DNA from: Simplicispira suum
Lineage (GTDB): Bacteria; Pseudomonadota; Gammaproteobacteria; Burkholderiales; Burkholderiaceae_C
Direction of reading: 5' to 3'
DNA length: 64,000 bases
Assembly: GCF_003008595.1 (NCBI RefSeq)
Contig: NZ_CP027670.1
Location: 1 to 64,000 of the forward strand
Of the stretch, positions 7,428-14,213 are shown in pieces. The stretch's first letter is position 1; every line of letters starts with the position of its first letter. The notes below the pieces were generated by a model. The model ran no database searches, was not told the DNA's origin, and saw nothing but the letters and a program-made list of their open reading frames with translations. Made by a program: the position numbers and the translations under genes.

Positions 7428-7712
7428 ATGACCAAGATGCACAACCCTCCGCACCCCGGCGAAGTCCTGCGCGAATACCTTGGAGAGGTGACCGTAACGG
7501 ACGCGGCCCAGCAGCTCGGCGTGAACCGCGTCACGCTGACACGCATCGTCTCGGGGCATTCGGGAATTTCCCCTGACATGGCTTTTCGCCTGGCAAGCGC
7601 GTTTGGAACGAGTCCTGAACTCTGGGCAGGCATGCAGATGCAGTACGACCTGTACCAGGCCAGCAAGGCGAAGCGTCCGCGCATTCATCGCATCACTGTG
7701 GTTCCTGCGTGA
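7428..7712 (+). CDS. higA: HigA-like antitoxin, 94 aa
   Basis: XRE-type helix-turn-helix (residues about 24-60: TDAAQQLGVNRVTLTRIVSGHSGI). The N-terminal HPGEVLREYL is characteristic of HigA. It should neutralise the upstream toxin and repress the shared promoter. Its stop overlaps the start of the next small gene. Confidence 0.88.
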   Translation: MTKMHNPPHPGEVLREYLGEVTVTDAAQQLGVNRVTLTRIVSGHSGISPDMAFRLASAFGTSPELWAGMQMQYDLYQASKAKRPRIHRITVVPA

Positions 7713-7939
7713 TGGCCGCGAAGAAAAAGGCCCCCCAGGGTGATACGACGCGCACTGAGCGCGCGAAGGCGCACCTTGAGCGCCTGGCGGAAGCCAAGGG
7801 CAAGCGCTTGCTGGTGGATCTCGATGCCGAGGGGCACGCAGCACTGAATGCGCTGCTCGCGGACGGCTATGGGGGAACAAACAAGGCCGTGGTGAACCGT
7901 GCTCTGATCGCCGCCAGCAAGCGCATCAAAAGGACTTGA
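7712..7939 (+). CDS. Small ribbon-helix-helix-like protein, 75 aa
   Basis: Start ATG 7712 overlaps the higA stop; a GTG at 7709 is also possible. Basic N-terminus, then LLVDLDAEGHAALNALLADGYGGTNKAVVNRALIAASK, which reads as a strand plus two helices as in CopG/RHH regulators. It is a candidate to bind the palindrome at 7943-7956 right after its end. Confidence 0.55.
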   Translation: MAAKKKAPQGDTTRTERAKAHLERLAEAKGKRLLVDLDAEGHAALNALLADGYGGTNKAVVNRALIAASKRIKRT

Positions 7940-7964
7940 CAGCGTTTATATAAACGTCATAATA
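7936..7964 (+). promoter_or_regulatory. Promoter with embedded palindromic operator
   Basis: TTGACA (7936-7941) and ATAATA/CATAAT (7958-7964) are 16-17 bp apart. The spacer holds the perfect palindrome CGTTTATATAAACG (7943-7956), an arrangement where a dimeric repressor would block polymerase. It drives the run of small genes from 7992. Confidence 0.7.
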
Positions 7965-7991
7965 GAGCCAACTTAACGAAGGAAGTTCATC

Positions 7992-8198
7992 ATGAACGCA
8001 TCGCAAATCGAGGCAGTGGAAGTGGCGGACGCCCACACGAGCAATGCTGCGCTGCCGACCTACAGCGAACTGCTGCGGTTGGCTCAACGACTGGCATACC
8101 CGGATGCGGGCGAACTGCTAATCCTGGATGACTACCGCAATATCGCTCGCAACGTCATCCAGCCCAATGGCGTGAAGATTGACAGCCTCCGGGCCTGA
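7992..8198 (+). CDS. Hypothetical protein, 68 aa
   Basis: First gene after the TTGACA promoter, with GAAGGAAG before ATG 7992. Acidic, helical, no known motif. It heads an operon-like series of tiny genes with near-identical ribosome binding sites. Confidence 0.6.
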   Translation: MNASQIEAVEVADAHTSNAALPTYSELLRLAQRLAYPDAGELLILDDYRNIARNVIQPNGVKIDSLRA

Positions 8199-8208
8199 GA
8201 GGAAAGCT

Positions 8209-8430
8209 GTGTCTGACCACATTCACAGAAGTATTGCCCGTGTTGCTGCCAGGAACGCATTTCGTGCCGGGGTAACGGATGATGCGCGTCTATTGGCCGA
8301 GGCCCATGTGACTGACAGATTCGCATGCAGCGAGGCTGAAATGCTGGTGCTGCTTCGGTCTGAGCTGGCCCGCGTGCAAGGGCAAAGCAAGGGTGGTCAT
8401 GTGACCGCAGTTAGACGCCAATTCAAGTAG
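8209..8430 (+). CDS. Hypothetical protein, 73 aa
   Basis: GTG 8209 follows GAGGAAAG; upstream in-frame starts overlap the previous gene. Helical with several Ala/Arg pairs. Part of the small-gene run; function unknown. Confidence 0.55.
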   Translation: MSDHIHRSIARVAARNAFRAGVTDDARLLAEAHVTDRFACSEAEMLVLLRSELARVQGQSKGGHVTAVRRQFK

Positions 8431-8441
8431 AGGAAAGCGCC

Positions 8442-8663
8442 ATGAGCAAGACACTTGATGCCCTTCGCAAGCAGCCTTGGATCTCGGCCGTCGATGACGA
8501 GCGAGATATTGGCAACTCGATCATCGTCACGCTCAAGAGCGAGTGGGAATTTTGCAGCGAAGACCCAGGTTGCGGAGTCAAGGGGTTTGACAATGTGGCC
8601 GATGCCCGTTCTGGTTGCGCACGGCGCGAAGTGCAACTATCTGCGCCATCGAGTGCAAACTAA
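8442..8663 (+). CDS. Hypothetical protein, 73 aa
   Basis: ATG 8442 follows AGAGGAAAG, 12 nt after the preceding stop. Contains DERDIGNSIIVTLKSEWEF and DARSGCARREV, a small alpha/beta pattern. No family recognised. Confidence 0.55.
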   Translation: MSKTLDALRKQPWISAVDDERDIGNSIIVTLKSEWEFCSEDPGCGVKGFDNVADARSGCARREVQLSAPSSAN

Positions 8664-8681
8664 ACCGAAGGAAAGACCATA

Positions 8682-8948
8682 GTGCAGCTCACTATCCCCG
8701 CGACGTACTGGGACGACTACAGCGAGCGCCAAGCTGTAGATGAGCCGTCGCAGATGGCAGTTGAGGTGAAGCGGGCGGGGAGCCGCGTCACCATCGAGGT
8801 GGACGCGACCCAGTTGCGATACCTGAAGAGTGATGCCGACTTCTACGCCCAGGGCAATACCGACGACACACCGCCCGCAGTTATACGTGGCGCGAGGCGC
8901 GTAGCTGAGCTGTGCGTCGCGATCGACAACCAGGCAAAGACTTGGTAG
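8682..8948 (+). CDS. Hypothetical protein, 88 aa
   Basis: GTG 8682 follows GAAGGAAAG. Begins MQLTIPATYWDDYSERQ, then two strands (MAVEVKRAGSRVTIEVDA). Small-gene run member; function unknown. Confidence 0.6.
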   Translation: MQLTIPATYWDDYSERQAVDEPSQMAVEVKRAGSRVTIEVDATQLRYLKSDADFYAQGNTDDTPPAVIRGARRVAELCVAIDNQAKTW

Positions 8949-8960
8949 AAGGAAATCACC

Positions 8961-9296
8961 ATGCCTGAGTTCAAGCTGAAGCGCGAGTCGCTGAACACCA
9001 TCACGGATGTCGAAATTGCCTTCGGCACTACCAAGCTGTTGCCGCCTTTTGATGCGGTGCCTGATGAGTTCAAGCGCGGGAATGACTACACGCGGCTGCT
9101 GGACCATTTGTTTGCTGGCCAACCAGCGCCCGAAGGCGAGATCGTGTTTCGTGAGGGCTTCGATGACACTGAAGCTCCCTCGCTCCTGAACCGTGTGGTG
9201 ATGGCTCATCTTCGCTCGTTCGAGCCTAAGCACGAGCACAAGATCGCAGGCCTCGGCTACCTCGTTAGCCAAGCATGCGAAGTCCGTTTGACCTGA
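8961..9296 (+). CDS. Hypothetical protein, 111 aa
   Basis: ATG 8961 follows GAAGGAAATCACC, the same spacing and sequence as the 9646 gene. Soluble and acidic; no motif recognised. Confidence 0.6.
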   Translation: MPEFKLKRESLNTITDVEIAFGTTKLLPPFDAVPDEFKRGNDYTRLLDHLFAGQPAPEGEIVFREGFDDTEAPSLLNRVVMAHLRSFEPKHEHKIAGLGYLVSQACEVRLT

Positions 9297-9309
9297 AGGA
9301 AAGAGCGCG

Positions 9310-9630
9310 ATGCAGTGTCATGATGTCAAGCCATCTGATTTAGCACCAGGGGTCTATTGGTACGTTGTTCCGGCTAGACCTGCTGAGATTTGCGAGAAGC
9401 GCGATGGTGAGGATTTTGTTCGCTTCACAAATGGTGGCCGCCAGTCCTGGGTTCGCGATGGGGAGGGTTTCATTGGACCGCTATTCTCGCCATCAAAAGA
9501 TAGTGCGGCCGTAGTTGAAATGCAGGCCGCATTCGAGAAAAAGTATCAGCGTGATTGGAATGATCCTGCAGGTGACGAGATGAAGGCAATCTGGGCCGAT
9601 GCCTGGGCGGCTGCAAAAGCGGCTGCATAG
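9310..9630 (+). CDS. Hypothetical protein, 106 aa
   Basis: ATG 9310 follows GAAGGAAAG. Starts with a beta-rich segment (GVYWYVVPARPAEICEKRDG) and ends in a helix EMKAIWADAWAAAKAAA. Function unknown. Confidence 0.6.
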   Translation: MQCHDVKPSDLAPGVYWYVVPARPAEICEKRDGEDFVRFTNGGRQSWVRDGEGFIGPLFSPSKDSAAVVEMQAAFEKKYQRDWNDPAGDEMKAIWADAWAAAKAAA

Positions 9631-9645
9631 CGAAGGAAATCACCC

Positions 9646-9843
9646 ATGTCCTCTGCAGAGATTAAGCCAGGCACGCGGTTTGCGCGTGATGGCAAAACAC
9701 GCGAGGTTGTGCGGCTCATCCCCGCCAATCGCTTCACCTCCGCAGCAGTTGAATGGCGGCGTCCTGGACAAGAGTTCCGTAGCTCTGCATGCAGTGTGCA
9801 TGCATGGGCTAAGTGGGCCCAAAAGGCTCGTCAAATCTCATAG
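9646..9843 (+). CDS. Hypothetical protein, 65 aa
   Basis: ATG 9646 follows CGAAGGAAATCACCC. Small beta-type sequence (GTRFARDGKTREVVRLIP). Function unknown. Confidence 0.55.
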   Translation: MSSAEIKPGTRFARDGKTREVVRLIPANRFTSAAVEWRRPGQEFRSSACSVHAWAKWAQKARQIS

Positions 9844-9853
9844 GAAAGAGGCT

Positions 9854-10018
9854 ATGAAAATCGTAGTGAAAGTCACCAGAGCAGAACTGGCTGAAATGGA
9901 TTCGAGCGAAGAGCAGCTTGAAGATGCCGTGCGCAATGCCGTGACTGGCGGGATCGATGATGGAAACGGCACGTTGTACCTCAACGATGTGCATGTGGAC
10001 GTTCAGGTTACGGGCTGA
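9854..10018 (+). CDS. Hypothetical protein, 54 aa
   Basis: ATG 9854 follows AGGAAAG. Sequence MKIVVKVTRAELAEMD...GTLYLNDVHVDVQVTG is strand-helix-strand. A decayed paralogue of its last 23 residues is visible at 11121-11233, so this family has been duplicated within the run. Confidence 0.55.
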   Translation: MKIVVKVTRAELAEMDSSEEQLEDAVRNAVTGGIDDGNGTLYLNDVHVDVQVTG

Positions 10019-10030
10019 GCGGAAAACAGG

Positions 10031-10630
10031 ATGGATATGAACGCCTCAATCGCTATGCTGATCAAGCCCCATGTGGATATGGCGTTGGCCCATCAGTTTC
10101 GCTTGGAGCTAGTGCATCCGCACACCCAGCAGCGGATGACGCCTGTTCAACGCGAAGAGTTTCTGACCCACGCTTTCGCAGAGATTGCCAACGGCATGGG
10201 TGTTGACCGATTTCTGCAAACACCGGCCGAGCGGCTGGATCAGTTTGCTGTCATGTCGGTGATGAAAAACCATGACACGGCAGGACTACTCCGCAGCCTG
10301 GTCAACTCGTTCATGATTGCCTACGCCTGCCCGGAAACCAGCGACCGAGCTTTTGCGGCCCTGGTGCAGATCGAGGGCCTTCGTGCCGAAGTGGCCGACT
10401 CCAAGGGCCAGGGCCAAATGACAAACAAGCCGGACTTACAGAAGGCTGCCCGTGAGCTGGAAGCGCATCTGAGCGCCTCCGCAGGCCCAAACCACACACC
10501 TCAGTCGCCTTTGTTCAAGGTTCTGATCGGGGCGGACAGGGTTTATGTGAAGTCTGGATACCCGCTCAAGGATGTCCCAAAGGTATTCATGGGTTTTCCG
10601 GTGGAGCCGGTTGTTGGCCAACCGATGTAA
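10031..10630 (+). CDS. Hypothetical protein, 199 aa
   Basis: ATG 10031 follows GCGGAAAACAGG. Mostly helical, with no signal peptide or membrane segment. Largest gene of the small-gene run. Function unknown. Confidence 0.65.
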   Translation: MDMNASIAMLIKPHVDMALAHQFRLELVHPHTQQRMTPVQREEFLTHAFAEIANGMGVDRFLQTPAERLDQFAVMSVMKNHDTAGLLRSLVNSFMIAYACPETSDRAFAALVQIEGLRAEVADSKGQGQMTNKPDLQKAARELEAHLSASAGPNHTPQSPLFKVLIGADRVYVKSGYPLKDVPKVFMGFPVEPVVGQPM

Positions 10631-10641
10631 AGGAAAGAGCA

Positions 10642-10824
10642 ATGGTCTTTGAGAGCATGAAAAAAGAGCTGAGCGAGCTGGTCGGCCTGGTTCGACAGAG
10701 TGAGCGCTACTGCGCAGCCGTGGCCTCCAAGCCCGACCTGGCCACGTCCGAATCCCATGCGTTGGAGGTCCAGCGTGAACACCGCATTGCCGAGCTTTCT
10801 GCGCGCTACGGCATCGCGGCCTGA
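10642..10824 (+). CDS. Hypothetical protein, 60 aa
   Basis: ATG 10642 follows AAAGGAAAG. A single amphipathic helical region; function unknown. Confidence 0.55.
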   Translation: MVFESMKKELSELVGLVRQSERYCAAVASKPDLATSESHALEVQREHRIAELSARYGIAA

Positions 10825-10838
10825 TCAAGGAAATCAGT

Positions 10839-11114
10839 ATGGAAACGCCTGGCCTAAGCCCTATTCAGGATCTTCTGCACAAAGCGGCAGGGAGCGCTCC
10901 CACCCGAGTGCGGCACAAAGACTTCAATGGGTCGCCGAATGATGCGCAGGGAATGCTCAATGTCTGGTTAGCGCGGAACCAGGATGCACGCGTCATCAAT
11001 GTTGAGACGCTGATGATGTACTCCTCTGCGTCGATGATTAGCGGAGCCAGCCGCAGAGAGATGGGCCTCAGGGTGTGGTACGAGTTGGGTGGTGATGGTG
11101 AAATAGCCCCTTGA
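10839..11114 (+). CDS. Hypothetical protein, 91 aa
   Basis: ATG 10839 follows CAAGGAAATCAG. Contains MLNVWLARNQDARVINVETL; unrecognised. Last intact gene of the small-gene run. Confidence 0.55.
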   Translation: METPGLSPIQDLLHKAAGSAPTRVRHKDFNGSPNDAQGMLNVWLARNQDARVINVETLMMYSSASMISGASRREMGLRVWYELGGDGEIAP

Positions 11115-11120
11115 TTCCCC

Positions 11121-11233
11121 GGCCCCGTCCTATCGGGATCGCGGCTTGGAAGTCGAAAACAGGACGTTGTATCTCTCTGGCTTCAACGTCGATATACGGG
11201 GCACGGAGGGACCGCGGCAGCCGCTGCGCTGAA
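11121..11233 (+). pseudogene. Remnant related to the 54-aa gene at 9854
   Basis: One frame reads GLEVENRTLYLSGFNVDIRG up to a TGA, aligning with GIDDGNGTLYLNDVHVDVQV from the 9854 gene. No start codon is present, so this is a leftover C-terminus. Confidence 0.4.
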
Positions 11234-11567
11234 CTAATCACATAGCAACTCGCCAACAACAGTTACCCCAATCTGTGGGATGTACCGAGATCCCTGCTGG
11301 GTGTTGCCGAGAAGCCGTCCCCAGCTCTTGACTGGCGAACCGAACCCTCCCGAGTCAAAGCGGGCCGCGCACAGCAACGCCGGGAGCGGGCTCAGGCGGT
11401 TCCCGGCGTCAACAAGAGGGCTGCGACGAGGGCCCGCAATGGCAAAGGGAGCGATGCCAGGGCAGCGGCGGGCAGAGCGCAAACAGCGCCGAAAGGGGCG
11501 TATTTCCGTTGCGGATACGAGGGGGCAGGAACTATGCTGAAGCCCCTTTCTGATTCCAGGCGCATCC
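11234..11567 (+). other. Gap without a recognised gene
   Basis: About 330 nt of GC-rich sequence with open frames of low coding character. No clear promoter or terminator was found; it ends with the start region of the nuclease gene. Confidence 0.4.
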
Positions 11568-12176
11568 ATGCTGCTACGCACTGCAACAACAATCTGTGTT
11601 CTTGCCACCGGCCTCCTGGTAGGCGCCCCGGCTCCAGCCTGGGTCAAAGAGGCTACCGTCGCCGCTCGCCAGGCGCTCTCGACCTCCCAAATACAAAAAG
11701 CTCCTGCAACCGGCACCATTGAGGTTGGGTTTTCGCCCAACAAAGGGGCCGAAGAGCTGGTGTTGAAGGTGCTTCGCTCGGCCCAATCCGAAATCAAGTT
11801 GATGGCCTACGCATTTACGAGCGCACGCGTCACAAAATCACTTTTGGAGGCAACTCACCGGGGCGTGCGGGTGAGTGTTCTTGTCGATAGCAAGAGCGCA
11901 AGCGCCTCGAAACAAACGCAGGCGGCTCTATCTGCATTATCTACCGCAGGCGCCCAAGTGCGAACCATCGACGTTTTTCCGATTCACCACGACAAAGTGA
12001 TCATTATCGACAACCAGCACGTTCAGTTGGGCAGCTACAACTATTCGACAGCAGCCGCCACCAAAAACAGTGAAAACGTTCTTGTCAACTGGTCAAATCC
12101 CTCGCTCGCCAAAATTTACGAGGGTCATTTCGTAAACAATTGGGCTTTGGCGCAACAATTCACAGGGAACTATTGA
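11568..12176 (+). CDS. nuc: Secreted phospholipase D-family nuclease, 202 aa
   Basis: Signal peptide (residues 1-24, ending APAPA) followed by a PLD domain. The HxK(x)4D catalytic motif is HHDKVIIID (about 144-152), with GSYNYSTAAATKNSENV after it, as in plasmid Nuc/endonuclease proteins such as pKM101 Nuc, which act as dimers in the periplasm on DNA. A plasmid-borne role in handling extracellular DNA is likely but untested. Confidence 0.85.
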   Translation: MLLRTATTICVLATGLLVGAPAPAWVKEATVAARQALSTSQIQKAPATGTIEVGFSPNKGAEELVLKVLRSAQSEIKLMAYAFTSARVTKSLLEATHRGVRVSVLVDSKSASASKQTQAALSALSTAGAQVRTIDVFPIHHDKVIIIDNQHVQLGSYNYSTAAATKNSENVLVNWSNPSLAKIYEGHFVNNWALAQQFTGNY

Positions 12177-12212
12177 ATTGGAATTGATTGATTGATATAA
12201 TTCAATTGCAAT
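12174..12212 (+). promoter_or_regulatory. AT-rich promoter with AATTCAATTG motif
   Basis: TTGAAT (12174-12179), 16-bp spacer, TATAAT (12196-12201). TATAATTCAATTG here is repeated exactly in the divergent region near 58815, suggesting a shared regulator. Confidence 0.55.
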
Positions 12213-12228
12213 CAGTAAGAGGTTCATC

Positions 12229-12594
12229 ATGGGATTCATCAGCGCCATTCAGAAATTGTTCGGTCGCAGCGGCAGGGAAGATTCGGCCGAAGAAATCAAT
12301 GCGCGAATTGAAGCGCTTGAAGCAAAATATTTCCGGTTCTCTCAAGGCAATGAGCTGATCGGCCCTGCTTATGGCAACGGGGCTGCTGATTACGTTGGCG
12401 AAGCGATTCGTGCTGGGCTTTCGAAAGTAAAGGGCAGCGACATGGACTTCAGAAGGGATGAAATGTTCTTCTATGGGGACCCCATGACCGACAACTTTTA
12501 CATGAACCCCGCAGTTGCAGAGGCCAATTCGCTTTCATCTTCTGATGAGCCGTCATTTTGGATCAACTCGCTCGGCCCAAGTTGGGACGATTAA
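12229..12594 (+). CDS. Hypothetical protein, 121 aa
   Basis: ATG 12229 follows AAGAGG downstream of the AT-rich promoter. Cytoplasmic, acidic, with an amphipathic N-terminus (MGFISAIQKLFGR). Followed by the S49 peptidase gene. Function unknown. Confidence 0.65.
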   Translation: MGFISAIQKLFGRSGREDSAEEINARIEALEAKYFRFSQGNELIGPAYGNGAADYVGEAIRAGLSKVKGSDMDFRRDEMFFYGDPMTDNFYMNPAVAEANSLSSSDEPSFWINSLGPSWDD

Positions 12595-12632
12595 TCTGCT
12601 GAGACGCGTCCGCACAAGAAAGTCATAGTTGA

Positions 12633-13580
12633 ATGTGGAAAAAGAAACCTAACGCCACCCCACTGAGCAATGAGGATTTGCTTCGCGTGCAGATCGCCTC
12701 AGAAAAATCCGACCTCCGATGGAAGAGGGCTAAACGTGCGCTAGTTGCCGTGATGGCCGCATGGGGTCTCGCGGGCGTCTGGTTGGCAAGCGATCTGGGG
12801 CCAGGAAAGAGCAAGGCACACGTCCCGGTCATTCGCATCGAAGGCGGCATCGCAGGCGACAGCACCAAGATCAATGCGGACTCAGTAAATAAATTACTTG
12901 CAAAAGCGTTCGATGACGATTCCGCCAGCGCCGTGGTGCTTTATATCGACTCCCCAGGCGGCTCCCCCGCTGAGGCCGACCGGATCGGCAGTTTTATTGC
13001 GCGCAAGAAACAGGAAACTGGCAAGCCCTTGTACTCCGTGTGCGCCAATATGTGTGCGTCGGCCGGGTACATGATCGCTATGCATGGTGATGAGATCTAT
13101 GCAAGCAAATACAGCCTCATCGGCTCTATTGGGGCCATTCTTAGTTCATGGAATTTTTCACAGGCCATCGGCAAAGTGGGCGTGCAGCACAACGCCTACG
13201 CCAGTGGCAAGCTCAAGGCCATGCTAAATCCCTATGCGCCCGTCAAGGCGGGGGATGTGGAAAAGGCCCAGGAGCTGGTTGACGGCATGGGTAAAGTCTT
13301 TGCAGAGCAGGTGCGCTTTTATCGCAAGGGAAAACTCACGAGCAAGGTGGATCTGTTCACCGGGGAAGTCTGGAGTGGCGAAGAGGCCAAGACCTACGGC
13401 CTTGTGGACGTGATTGGCACGCTCGATGACGTGGTTCATGACAAATTCCCCGATGGCTCGCAGATTTTAGACATGGACAAATCTGGCGGCGGTTTCCGCC
13501 TCCTGCGCAGCGCTTCCCAAGCCATCAGCCAAGGCATCCAAAGCGGGATGTTGGCCCACGTTCCCTTAATGATGCAATAG
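12633..13580 (+). CDS. sppA: SppA-like S49 family signal peptide peptidase, 315 aa
   Basis: One membrane helix near residues 38-52, then the S49 domain: YIDSPGGS (about 104-111), the nucleophile Ser in NMCASAGYMIA (about 137-147), and the general-base Lys in the ASGKLKAML region (about 189-197). It is the short, one-domain type that forms rings at the periplasmic face of the inner membrane. The family cleaves leftover signal peptides; such genes are common near conjugation functions. Confidence 0.87.
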   Translation: MWKKKPNATPLSNEDLLRVQIASEKSDLRWKRAKRALVAVMAAWGLAGVWLASDLGPGKSKAHVPVIRIEGGIAGDSTKINADSVNKLLAKAFDDDSASAVVLYIDSPGGSPAEADRIGSFIARKKQETGKPLYSVCANMCASAGYMIAMHGDEIYASKYSLIGSIGAILSSWNFSQAIGKVGVQHNAYASGKLKAMLNPYAPVKAGDVEKAQELVDGMGKVFAEQVRFYRKGKLTSKVDLFTGEVWSGEEAKTYGLVDVIGTLDDVVHDKFPDGSQILDMDKSGGGFRLLRSASQAISQGIQSGMLAHVPLMMQ

Positions 13581-13594
13581 TGGAAAGGGTGATC

Positions 13595-13873
13595 ATGCGG
13601 TATCGTCTCAACATCCCAAACGGGCTCGATTTCAGTGCCCTAGCCCTCATGTGCTCGTCAGACTCGGAAGTGTTCACCTACAACTCCGGCCCACTGGAAG
13701 ACGTGTGCGCTGCGTCGGGGCTCGCATTTGCGGAACTCGATGCAGATCCGGAAGAGAGTTTGCGGGTGATCGCAGCTTGGTACGAATTGCACCTGGCCAA
13801 TGGCGGCGCTCGGCATGATGCTGGCGATACGGCGATCAACGCCATGTCGCGCTGCAGCCTGAGCACCGAGTAA
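13595..13873 (+). CDS. Hypothetical protein, 92 aa
   Basis: ATG 13595 follows GGAAAGG; an in-frame GTG at 13580 overlaps the sppA stop. Soluble and acidic, LRVIAAWYELHLANGG; probably co-transcribed with sppA. Function unknown. Confidence 0.6.
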   Translation: MRYRLNIPNGLDFSALALMCSSDSEVFTYNSGPLEDVCAASGLAFAELDADPEESLRVIAAWYELHLANGGARHDAGDTAINAMSRCSLSTE

Positions 13874-13968
13874 CCCGGCGTTCCACACACCCCGCTTTGG
13901 GCGTGGGCTTCTGCTGGCAGCCGCCGCCCATTGACGCCGAAACCCCGCAGCAAGTGGCGACCTCCCTA

Positions 13969-14175
13969 TTACCGGCCGCCACCCTCGTTCTTGCCCAGGA
14001 CTTTGAGGGCGCGAGCCCCCATCCAGACTGTCCATGTGCCTATGCCGACGCCAAAGACGGCCTCTAATTCGCTGACTAGGGAGTCCGGGATATAGCCGTT
14101 CAGGCGCAGAACCCCAAGCAGGACGGCGAGGCCACCGCAGACATGTGCGAAGTACGCGATGTACTTGAGTTTGTT
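13969..14175 (-). pseudogene. 3' part of small membrane-protein gene cut by the Tn3 element
   Basis: The minus strand reads KLKYIAYFAHVCGGLAVLLG...IPDSLVSELEAVFGVGIGTWTVWMGARALK and ends at 13969. The missing 5' end is at 32967-32980 (minus; ATG 32980, encoding MDSN...), across the transposon. Counting the TTGTT duplication once restores a 71-codon frame. The product was a small two-helix membrane protein. Confidence 0.8.
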
Positions 14176-14213
14176 GGGGTTCTAAGCCAGAACCGCCGAA
14201 ATTTCCGTCATCC
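14176..14213 (+). repeat. Left 38-bp inverted repeat of the Tn3-family element
   Basis: Starts GGGGTTCTAAGCCAGAACCG and runs into the last codons of tnpA, as in compact Tn3-family ends. Differs from the right end at three positions. Confidence 0.9.
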
